Shown here: piece by piece, positions 1 through 4,941 of the stretch | How the letters are laid out: every line of letters starts with the position of its first letter | Numbering within the stretch: position 1 is the stretch's first letter | Origin: Chloroflexota bacterium | Lineage (GTDB): Bacteria; Chloroflexota; Dehalococcoidia; DSTF01; JACRBR01 | Length of the DNA stretch: 6,466 nucleotides | Assembly: GCA_025355835.1 (NCBI GenBank) | Contig: JANXYW010000231.1 | Span: 1 to 6,466 of the forward strand | Reading direction: 5' to 3' | Position numbers and translations under genes: made by a program | Notes under the pieces: generated by a model | Databases searched by the model: none | Told to the model about the DNA's origin: nothing | The model's input: the letters and a program-made list of their open reading frames with translations, nothing else

Positions 1-254
1 TCGGCGATCTCGTCGTGATGCCGCGCTACGCACTCGACTACACGGGCGCGCGATTCCTCGACGACCGCACGCCGGCGCAGTTGCAAGACGCGCTCGGCGT
101 TCCGATCGCGTTCGCATCGACGCTGCGCGAGGTGTTGCAGATTCTCGACGAGCCGCTACACTCCGAGGTGACCGGCGCAGATGTCGGCGCGACGACGAAC
201 GGCAAGTCGTGGGTGGAATTCGACGCGGCGGCATCCGTTGCGGGAGGGAGGTGA
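1..254 (+). CDS. C-terminal end of a DUF512-family radical SAM protein (5' partial)
   Basis: Only the last 83 residues are in the window; the first complete codon is at base 3 and the TGA stop is at 252-254. The visible start reads GDLVVMPRYALDYTGARFLDD, followed by RTPAQLQDALGVPIAF. This matches the end of DUF512 proteins, where a 'gD.vl.P...l....FLDD.T...L...LgvPv' block closes the domain. Family members have an N-terminal PDZ-like region and a radical SAM/Fe-S core, both outside this window, and their reaction is not established. About 35 residues after the domain (from roughly ILDEPLHSEV) look like a variable tail. The stop lies only 29 bases before the predicted glmS ribozyme cleavage site, so the two may share a transcript. 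The assignment rests on this C-terminal motif alone. Confidence 0.72.
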   Translation, partial: GDLVVMPRYALDYTGARFLDDRTPAQLQDALGVPIAFASTLREVLQILDEPLHSEVTGADVGATTNGKSWVEFDAAASVAGGR

Positions 255-282
255 CGAGAGCGTAGGGGTGAGGACGAATACA

Positions 283-424
283 AGCGCCAGGCCCCGACCG
301 CGGTCGGGGTGACGAGGTAGAGGTCTATCGAACTACTCGGCGGATGACCTCTCGGCAGCACAGTCGATATGGACGGGACAAAACGCGGCGCGCAAGCGCC
401 CGACAGAACCCGTTCCAACGTGCC
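283..424 (+). ncRNA. glmS ribozyme (glucosamine-6-phosphate-activated self-cleaving riboswitch)
   Basis: The sequence fits the glmS ribozyme consensus, directly upstream of a glmS gene. Cleavage is expected between A283 and G284, just before GCGCCAG. P1 is CCCCGAC 292-298 with GTCGGGG 303-309. The GACGAGG core strand is 311-317. A perfect 7-bp P2-region helix pairs 319-325 with 346-352 and encloses TATCGA (326-331) and TCGGCGGA (337-344). CGCC 285-288 can pair with GGCG 339-342 in the core pseudoknot. P3 is CGGC 353-356 with GTCG 363-366. Its loop GCAC 358-361 pairs with GTGC 420-423 as P3.1. P4 is 371-377 with 409-416 (one bulged T), with A-rich internal loops and an apical GGCGC-GCAA-GCGCC hairpin (387-400). 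In known examples, bound glucosamine-6-phosphate acts as cofactor for cleavage, and in Bacillus the cleaved mRNA is then degraded, lowering GlmS. P3 and P3.1 are short here. Confidence 0.93.
292..309 (+). repeat. Perfect 18-bp palindrome forming ribozyme P1
   Basis: CCCCGACCG is followed directly by its reverse complement. As RNA it forms a 7-bp stem with a CGCG loop, extended by a G291-U310 wobble. It sits exactly where P1 belongs between the GCGCCAG cleavage strand and GACGAGG. No T tract follows, so it is not read as a terminator. Confidence 0.85.
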
Positions 425-439
425 CGGCTCGATGAGCCG
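425..439 (+). other. Small hairpin just after the ribozyme
   Basis: CGGCTC (425-430) and GAGCCG (434-439) form a 6-bp stem with a GAT loop. It begins one base after the predicted P3.1 strand and may insulate the ribozyme fold from the downstream leader. No T tract follows. Its function is inferred. Confidence 0.5.
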
Positions 440-447
440 CGAATCAC

Positions 448-555
448 TCTCCTCTCGCACACAAAACGACATCCCTTCGGGCGCGCAGATGAATGCATCT
501 GCGCGGAGTCGATGTGCGTGCAGCCAACCATCGAAGCGGGCCGCGCGAGAGGAGA
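448..555 (+). promoter_or_regulatory. Candidate anti-Shine-Dalgarno helix in the glmS leader
   Basis: TCTCCTCTCGC (448-458) is perfectly complementary to GCGAGAGGAGA (545-555). The second strand contains the whole Shine-Dalgarno sequence of the 21-codon leader ORF starting at 560. The 86 bases between the arms hold a strong 10-bp hairpin (482-505), which would bring the arms together. Seen: the complementarity. Inferred: when paired, ribosomes cannot load on the leader ORF, and through the stop/start overlap this may also lower glmS translation. The arms lie outside the ribozyme core, so this would be a second regulatory layer. Confidence 0.6.
482..505 (+). other. Strong 10-bp leader hairpin
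   Basis: CGCGCAGATG (482-491) pairs perfectly with CATCTGCGCG (496-505) around an AATG loop. It lies between the arms of the anti-Shine-Dalgarno helix. No run of T follows, so an intrinsic terminator is unlikely. It may be a scaffold for the larger fold or an RNA-stability element. Confidence 0.6.
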
Positions 556-559
556 TTAT

Positions 560-625
560 ATGCAACTCAAACAGCACCAGCCAACGCCAAACATCGCCGC
601 AGATGTGTCGACGGAGGTGCGCTGA
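560..625 (+). CDS. 21-residue leader peptide overlapping glmS
   Basis: This short ORF starts ATG at 560 behind a strong Shine-Dalgarno (GAGAGGAG, 547-554; five bases between AGGAG and ATG). It ends in TGA 623-625, which shares one base with the glmS ATG (TGATG). The peptide begins MQLKQHQPTP and has no recognisable domain or signal sequence. Three of its first seven codons are glutamine (CAA, CAG, CAG), which is notable next to a glutamine-dependent enzyme but could be chance. The good ribosome site, its pairing with an upstream anti-Shine-Dalgarno stretch, and the stop/start overlap all suggest it is translated and coupled to glmS. No homologue is known to me. A chance ORF remains possible. 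Confidence 0.5.
   Translation: MQLKQHQPTPNIAADVSTEVR
613..617 (+). promoter_or_regulatory. Ribosome binding site of glmS
   Basis: GGAGG with seven bases before the ATG at 625. It lies inside the leader ORF, so ribosomes ending that ORF would cover it. It supports 625 as the glmS start. Confidence 0.75.
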
Positions 626-2469
626 TGTGCGGCATCATGGGCTACGCCGGTGAGCGCGACGCGGCGCCAATCCTGCTCGAAGGCCTACAGCGGCTCGAAT
701 ATCGCGGCTATGACAGCGCCGGCATCGCCGTCATCGATGATGATGGCGTCATCCACATAGCGAAGGGTGCGGGCAAACTCGGTGCGCTCCGCAGCGGGCT
801 GGAGGGCGTGTATCCAGCCGGGCGCACCGGCATCGGCCACACGCGCTGGGCCACGCACGGCAAACCCACCGAGAATAATGCGCATCCACACACCGACTGC
901 ACCGGCGATATCGTCGTCATTCACAACGGCATCGTCGAGAACTACCTGGAGCTGCGTGCCGAGCTGCGTGATCGCGGCCACAAACTTCGCTCCGAGACCG
1001 ATACGGAGGTTGTGCCACATCTCGTCGAGTCGTACGTGGGCGGCGGTGATGATTTGCTAACGGCGTTTCGGCGGACGATCGCTCGGCTGGAAGGCGCGCA
1101 CGCGCTCGTCGTGTTCTCAGCGAAAGAGCCAGGGCGCATCCTTGCCGCGCGTGTGGGCAACGCCGGCGGCGTCGTTGTCGGATACGGCGTTGGCGAGATG
1201 TTCGTGTCCAGCGACCTTTCGGCAGTGCTGCCGGAAACGCAGCGGGTGACGTTCCTCGCGGACGGCGAGATCGCGAGCATCACCGCTGGCGGCGCCGAGT
1301 ACGTCGACTTCGGCGGAGCTCCGCTCACGAAGACGCCGCAGCACGTCCCGTTCGATCCGGTGTCGGCTGCGAAAGGCGCATACAAGCACTTCATGCTCAA
1401 GGAGATCATGGAGCAGCCTCAGTGCATCGTGGATACATTCCGGGGACGCGCTTCGTTCGACCCGCCCGGCGTCGAGCTTGAGGATCTGCACATCGCGGAC
1501 GACGTGTTGGCCTCCGTTACGCGCGTCGTGCTTGTCGGCATGGGTACGAGCATGCACGCCGCGCTCGTCGGGCGCACGTACTTCGAGCAGATCGCACGGC
1601 TTCCGGCGGAAGTCGACAACTCTTCGGAGTTCCGCTACCGCGACTCGTTGATCGGGCCGGAGACGCTCGTCATCTCCGTCGCGCAGTCTGGCGAGACCGT
1701 CGACACGCTCGAAGCGATGGCCGACGCCAAGCGTCACGGTGCGCCGCAGATCACGATCTGCAACACGCCCGGTGCGCAGACAACGCGCGTCGCCGACGGC
1801 GCAGTGCTCACGCGCTGCGGCCCGGAGGTCGCCGTCGCCAGCACCAAGACGCTGACGGCGTCGATCACGGCGCTGTACCTGCTGGCGTGCCACGTCGGCC
1901 GCATCCGCGGCGTCGTCGATGATGCGCGGCTGGCTGAACTGCTTGGCGAGTTAGTGCATGTTCCTGCGCTCATGGGTAGCGTCCTGAAGACCGAGCCCGA
2001 AATCGCCGCGATCGCACACGCGCTCTCGTCGAGGCCGAACTTTCTGTTCCTGGCGCGCGGCACGCAGTATCCGATGGCGATGGAGGGCGCGCTGAAGCTC
2101 AAAGAGGTCAGCTACATCCACGCCGAGGGCTACCCCGCCGGCGAAATGAAGCACGGCCCGATCGCCCTCATCGACAAGATGATGCCCGTCGTAGCGCTCG
2201 CGCTCGACGACGGCACGCGCGAAAAGATGCTCTCGAACATCGAGCAAGTGCGCGCGCGCGACGGTATCGTCGTTGGCATCGTCACGGAAGGCGACGCGGA
2301 GATCGCGGCTAAGTGCGACTACGCGCTGTCGCTGCCGCGCACGACACCGCTGCTCTATCCGCTGCTCAGCGCCATCCCGATGCAGCTGCTGTCGTACCAC
2401 ATCGCACTGCTGCGCGGCTGCGATGTCGATCAACCGCGCAACCTCGCGAAAACCGTAACTGTCGAATAG
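625..2469 (+). CDS. glmS: Glutamine-fructose-6-phosphate aminotransferase (isomerizing)
   Basis: A complete 614-residue GlmS, close to the 609 of E. coli. It converts fructose-6-phosphate and glutamine to glucosamine-6-phosphate and glutamate in the cytoplasm, the first step toward UDP-N-acetylglucosamine. Start 625 places the catalytic Cys at residue 2 (MCGIMGYAG), as the N-terminal-nucleophile glutaminase requires; a longer reading frame back to 493 would bury it. The glutaminase domain (about 1-240) shows LEYRGYDSAG (24-33), HTRWATHG (72-79), HNGIVENY (100-107) and SETD (123-126). The first SIS domain (about 285-425) has GMGTS (305-309), AQSGET (353-358) and STKT (406-409). The second (about 455-600) has EGALKLKE (487-494) and AGEMKHGP (505-512). 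The C-terminal NLAKTVTVE keeps Lys609, equivalent to E. coli Lys603. The usual GCGTS cysteine is Met306. Control is probably by the upstream ribozyme and leader ORF. Confidence 0.98.
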   Translation: MCGIMGYAGERDAAPILLEGLQRLEYRGYDSAGIAVIDDDGVIHIAKGAGKLGALRSGLEGVYPAGRTGIGHTRWATHGKPTENNAHPHTDCTGDIVVIHNGIVENYLELRAELRDRGHKLRSETDTEVVPHLVESYVGGGDDLLTAFRRTIARLEGAHALVVFSAKEPGRILAARVGNAGGVVVGYGVGEMFVSSDLSAVLPETQRVTFLADGEIASITAGGAEYVDFGGAPLTKTPQHVPFDPVSAAKGAYKHFMLKEIMEQPQCIVDTFRGRASFDPPGVELEDLHIADDVLASVTRVVLVGMGTSMHAALVGRTYFEQIARLPAEVDNSSEFRYRDSLIGPETLVISVAQSGETVDTLEAMADAKRHGAPQITICNTPGAQTTRVADGAVLTRCGPEVAVASTKTLTASITALYLLACHVGRIRGVVDDARLAELLGELVHVPALMGSVLKTEPEIAAIAHALSSRPNFLFLARGTQYPMAMEGALKLKEVSYIHAEGYPAGEMKHGPIALIDKMMPVVALALDDGTREKMLSNIEQVRARDGIVVGIVTEGDAEIAAKCDYALSLPRTTPLLYPLLSAIPMQLLSYHIALLRGCDVDQPRNLAKTVTVE

Positions 2470-2493
2470 CAACGCCCAGCGTCGAATGTCGCA

Positions 2494-2517
2494 GGGGCGG
2501 CCCAGCGTGGTCGCCCT
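2494..2517 (+). terminator. Possible terminator hairpin after glmS
   Basis: GGGGCGGCC (2494-2502) pairs with GGTCGCCCT (2509-2517) around a six-base loop, 24 bases after the glmS stop. Two G-U wobbles make the stem complete only in plus-strand RNA, which fits termination of glmS. It is followed by CTC rather than a T run, so intrinsic termination would be weak. Confidence 0.4.
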
Positions 2518-2559
2518 CTCAAGATCCACGAAGACCGCGAGAACACTCCGACAGTACCC

Positions 2560-2577
2560 GCGTAGCTTTAGCTGCGC
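2560..2577 (+). other. Second hairpin in the glmS/TPR convergent gap
   Basis: GCGTAGC (2560-2566) and GCTGCGC (2571-2577) form a 7-bp stem with one G-U wobble around a TTTA loop. Like the hairpin at 2494 it pairs fully only in plus-strand RNA. It could stabilise the glmS mRNA end or assist termination. No T run follows. Confidence 0.3.
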
Positions 2578-2608
2578 CGAATCTCCGCTCGCGACGACCG
2601 CCCCGTCG

Positions 2609-3994
2609 TCACGCCCGCGGGGTGTGCCGCTCGCGAAGCTCCACCGCAGAACGACTATGCCGATCCGCCGCGTCCGCATCGCCCCGGCGCGTCGCGACTT
2701 GCGCGAGGCCTTCGTGGCACGCAGCCTCGTCGAGCGGACAGCGCTCGCGCTCGGCCCACGCGATACCCGATTCGAAGTAGGTAGCTGCCTCGTCGTCGCG
2801 GCCGAGGCGCAGCACGAGCGCACCGCGCGTGTAGTGCAACGCGCGGCCCTGCAGCGTCGAGTAGACGAAGCCGGAATCGAACCGACGCTGCTGATCGCTG
2901 GACGGGTCATCCATCTCGCGGACGCAGTCGCGGATCGTCGCGTCATCGCACAGCGCGACCATCGCATCGACGCAAGCGGGCAGGTAGTGTTCGAGGCTCT
3001 GATGCTCGCCGTTCGCCGAACGCAGCATCACCTCCAGCTCTGCATGCGCAGCGCCGTGCTGGCCGGCCCGATACAGCACGCCTGCCCTCGCGCTGTGGAT
3101 CTGCGCGAGACCGTCGCCCGATCCACCGCCACGCTGGGGATCGACAAGTAGCGACTGCGCCCGCTCGGTTTCGCCGCGCAGTTCCGCGATCCACATACGG
3201 AACAGATCTGCACGAAAGTCCGAGCCGCCGACAATCGAGGTCAACAGCCGATCGCACGTATCCCAGCCGCAGCGGGCGTAGGCGACACCGATCACGTCCA
3301 TCAGGGCGAGGTGCTCGAAGAAGCGCAGGTTGTACTTCGCCGCGTACTCGTGGGAGTGCCGCAAGATCGGCTCGCCCAGATCCAAATCTCCAGCAAGTAG
3401 CGTCGTGAAGCCGATGCTACGGAGGCCGTTCGCGGCGGCTTCCCAGTTGCCGAGACGATCGTGCGCCGTGTGCATCTCCTGCGCGATCGCTCGCGCCTCC
3501 TCGAGACGACCCTCGCGCGACGCACGCCAACCCTGCTCCGCCCGCCGAAACGCGAGCACATCCTCGTACCCATGCTGCTCCGCCAGCGCGAACGCATCGT
3601 CACCGCGATCGCTGGCCCAGAGCAGCCGCGCGCGCAGGTACGGTTCGCCCTCGCCGAGCGCCCCAAGTGCGTCGTCGGCCAGCATTCGGTGGCGCTCCCA
3701 CGGTCCCCAGATCTTGAGGATCTCGAGCGTCGCGCGCGCCTGCGCCGCCGCATCACCGCGCTGCTTGCACGATGTGACCGCCCGCATCAACGTCCGCCAC
3801 GCCGGTCGCGCCTCGGCGTTGCGCCAGTAGCACCGCCCCAAGGCTGTCAGCAGCTCCGCCTCAAGCGCAGGCCACTCGTCACCCTCGCGCGGCAGCGACG
3901 ACAGCGCCTCCTCGTATTGGCGGATGGCCTCCGGCCAGTCGTATGTGGCTTCAGCCGCGAGTGCTGTAGTTGCGGAGTCGTTGTGTTCGGGCAT
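2609..3994 (-). CDS. Tetratricopeptide-repeat protein of unknown function
   Basis: A 461-residue, mostly helical protein made of degenerate TPR-like helix pairs. Examples are the opening ALAAEATYDWPEAIRQYEEA, the central RASREGRLEEARAIAQEMH, and the C-terminal GALVLRLGRDDEAATYFESG followed by AACHEGLAQVATRRGDADAADRHS. I see no signal peptide, membrane segment, DNA-binding domain or nucleotide cyclase domain. The repeats resemble those attached to bacterial adenylate cyclases and large regulators, but here they stand alone, so a protein-binding scaffold role is the most that can be said. The ATG at 3994 was chosen because the frame extends to 4171 only through another gene and the repeat begins right after this Met. 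There is no clear Shine-Dalgarno; a TATCAT element lies nine bases before the start. The gene lies 49 bases downstream of the hypothetical pair on the same strand and converges with glmS. Confidence 0.8.
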   Translation of the reverse strand: MPEHNDSATTALAAEATYDWPEAIRQYEEALSSLPREGDEWPALEAELLTALGRCYWRNAEARPAWRTLMRAVTSCKQRGDAAAQARATLEILKIWGPWERHRMLADDALGALGEGEPYLRARLLWASDRGDDAFALAEQHGYEDVLAFRRAEQGWRASREGRLEEARAIAQEMHTAHDRLGNWEAAANGLRSIGFTTLLAGDLDLGEPILRHSHEYAAKYNLRFFEHLALMDVIGVAYARCGWDTCDRLLTSIVGGSDFRADLFRMWIAELRGETERAQSLLVDPQRGGGSGDGLAQIHSARAGVLYRAGQHGAAHAELEVMLRSANGEHQSLEHYLPACVDAMVALCDDATIRDCVREMDDPSSDQQRRFDSGFVYSTLQGRALHYTRGALVLRLGRDDEAATYFESGIAWAERERCPLDEAACHEGLAQVATRRGDADAADRHSRSAVELRERHTPRA

Positions 3995-4002
3995 GATGTT
4001 GG

Positions 4003-4008
4003 ATGATA
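4003..4008 (-). promoter_or_regulatory. Possible -10 element for the TPR gene
   Basis: TATCAT on the minus strand, ending eight bases before the ATG at 3994. A transcript from here would have almost no leader, which would explain the missing Shine-Dalgarno. No convincing -35 element is seen at 16-18 bases, so this is weak. Confidence 0.3.
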
Positions 4009-4043
4009 GCAGTGTGAGGCCGTCGCTCAGTGCGATAGAGGAG

Positions 4044-4403
4044 TCACGTGTCGAGGTCGAGCAGAGCTGTGCCTTCTGCGAGCTCACGGCAGCGGCCCTT
4101 CGTATTTTCACCTTCGACCAGCGAATGTGCATGATTCTCAGGCAGGGGATCATGCCGCACAGTGAGCCCAATGCTTCGCGGCAGGGCCGCCACGAGCAAA
4201 CCCAGACGGAATCCCGGACGGTTCGCGACGGCGATGCTCTCTCCCGGCGAAGTGAGGCGTGCGAGATCCACGGAGATGCTCGGGTCGGGCTTGCCGCGTA
4301 GTTTGAAGGCAGCGGAGTTCACGCCGCCGTCTGGATTGATATGGTCTGGCGCGAGGCGACGGTACAAAGCATCGTCGTCGGCGATAGTCTCAAGATCAGC
4401 CAA
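4044..4403 (-). CDS. Conserved hypothetical protein with an HDP..N.AH motif, second gene of a pair
   Basis: A 119-residue soluble protein. Its visible blocks are DDDALYRRLAPDHI (9-22), VNSAAFK (28-34), SISVDLARLTSP (42-53), and HDPLPENHAHSLVEG (84-98) near the C terminus. From memory this pattern (L.RR..P..i, SsaaFkd, SVD, then DP...NpAH..v.G) recurs in small uncharacterised bacterial proteins, but I know no established function. The start is a TTG at 4403 with at best a weak Shine-Dalgarno; the conserved block begins at residue 9, so the start cannot be far downstream. It lies 12 bases after the stop of the preceding gene and in the same frame, so the two are surely co-transcribed. An ATG overlapping that stop (4416) opens a different frame of only six codons. 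His and Asp residues in the HDP motif could be functional, but this is untested. Confidence 0.75.
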   Translation of the reverse strand: MADLETIADDDALYRRLAPDHINPDGGVNSAAFKLRGKPDPSISVDLARLTSPGESIAVANRPGFRLGLLVAALPRSIGLTVRHDPLPENHAHSLVEGENTKGRCRELAEGTALLDLDT

Positions 4404-4415
4404 GCCGAGGATCCA

Positions 4416-4811
4416 TCAAACTATGGCGACAAGCAGCGTCGCAACGTCGGCGACGGAAACATTCGGGCGCTCTTCCTCGATTCGGGACGAGGGCACGCCG
4501 CGTCCCACGAGTGCACTCAGCGCACCAGATGATCCGATCTCGATCTCGACGAAACCGGTGTGACTTCGCCACTCCAGTTGCACGCCGCCGTCTGAAACCG
4601 GCGCAATGGCGAATGGGAGGACGTTCTGCGCACCGTGCCGCTCCAGCGCCTCGATGGAGCGACAAAGAACCGTCCTAGCCAGACTGATGGCCTTCGGAGA
4701 GATCGGCTCCGCCTCGTACGAATCCCAGTTTCGCGCGAGCGCACCCAGATGATCGAGCCGCGCCTGCAGCTCGGCCGGGAGCGGCTGCTCGTCCGTGTGA
4801 TGCGTCGTCAT
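4416..4811 (-). CDS. Conserved hypothetical protein with NWDSY and DGGVQLEW motifs, first gene of a pair
   Basis: A 131-residue soluble protein. An N-terminal helical part, LQARLDHLGALARNWDSYEA (15-34), is followed by PISPKAI (36-42). A strand-rich part follows with PFAIAPVSDGGVQLEW (66-81) and GFVEIEIG (86-93). Small proteins with 'L..NWDSYgA.pi...ai' followed by 'P.dGGvqlEW...g..lEIei' are recognisable as a recurring uncharacterised bacterial family, but I know no function. The ATG at 4811 is preferred over the GTG at 4847. A -35/-10 pair (GTGACA, 18 bases, GATACT) would start transcription at about 4811, making the mRNA leaderless, and the GTG would lie inside the -35. The next gene follows after 12 bases, so they form an operon. 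It is divergent from nadB across 130 bases. Confidence 0.78.
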   Translation of the reverse strand: MTTHHTDEQPLPAELQARLDHLGALARNWDSYEAEPISPKAISLARTVLCRSIEALERHGAQNVLPFAIAPVSDGGVQLEWRSHTGFVEIEIGSSGALSALVGRGVPSSRIEEERPNVSVADVATLLVAIV

Positions 4812-4817
4812 GCAAGC

Positions 4818-4847
4818 AGTATCGACGATTCGCAGGCACGTTGTCAC
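4818..4847 (-). promoter_or_regulatory. Promoter of the hypothetical pair, probably leaderless
   Basis: On the minus strand, GTGACA (4842-4847, five of six matches to TTGACA) is followed after 18 bases by GATACT (4818-4823, four of six to TATAAT). The expected transcription start falls at about base 4811, the A of the ATG. No Shine-Dalgarno precedes that ATG, which fits a leaderless mRNA. Confidence 0.5.
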
Positions 4848-4864
4848 GCTCGCTAGATCACCAG

Positions 4865-4893
4865 TTGACGGACTTGCTCGAGCGAGTTAGTGT
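4865..4893 (+). promoter_or_regulatory. Candidate nadB promoter
   Basis: TTGACG (4865-4870) followed after 17 bases by TAGTGT (4888-4893), which keeps the three most conserved -10 bases. Transcription would start near 4900, giving a leader of about 40 bases. The -10 overlaps the inverted repeat at 4887-4907. The spacer holds an imperfect palindrome centred on GCTCGAGC (4876-4883). Confidence 0.45.
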
Positions 4894-4907
4894 ACTAGTG
4901 ACACTAA
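4887..4907 (+). promoter_or_regulatory. Inverted-repeat operator upstream of nadB
   Basis: TTAGTGT (4887-4893) and ACACTAA (4901-4907) are perfect inverted repeats separated by seven bases. Inside, TAGTGACACTA (4896-4906) is itself a palindrome and TAGTGTACTA (4888-4897) is nearly one. The element covers the likely -10 and start point of nadB, as a repressor operator would. NAD-synthesis genes are controlled by NadR, NiaR or NrtR in different bacteria; I cannot assign the regulator from the site. It also lies about 40 bases from the divergent promoter. Confidence 0.6.
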
Positions 4908-4922
4908 GTCCGGCTCCGGACT
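4907..4922 (+). other. Hairpin in the nadB 5' leader
   Basis: AGTCCG (4907-4912) and CGGACT (4917-4922) form a 6-bp stem with a GCTC loop, just before the Shine-Dalgarno GGAGAGG (4926-4932). The Shine-Dalgarno lies nine bases before the nadB ATG. The stem does not cover it. A role in mRNA stability or initiation is only a possibility. Confidence 0.4.
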
Positions 4923-4941
4923 CACGGAGAGGTGGCACACC

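Noticed and set aside
292..309. Perfect GC palindrome after the DUF512 gene as a rho-independent terminator
   Set aside because: No T tract follows, and the palindrome sits exactly at the P1 position of the glmS ribozyme.
493..624. N-terminal extension of GlmS from an ATG at 493
   Set aside because: It would bury the catalytic Cys2, has no ribosome site, and overlaps the structured leader; 625 has GGAGG seven bases upstream.
1117..1893. 258-codon minus-strand open frame inside glmS
   Set aside because: Antisense to well-conserved GlmS motifs and without any recognisable domain; a shadow frame.
1951..2967. 338-codon minus-strand open frame across the glmS end and the convergent gap
   Set aside because: It overlaps the conserved C-terminal glmS domain and the TPR gene in another frame; low-complexity Arg/Ala composition and no motif.
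3995..4171. Upstream extension of the TPR protein to 4171
   Set aside because: It would run through the coding region of the HDP-motif gene, and the repeat region begins only after the Met at 3994.
4812..4847. GTG at 4847 as start of the NWDSY protein
   Set aside because: The GTG is within the apparent -35 hexamer, so a transcript from that promoter would not contain it.
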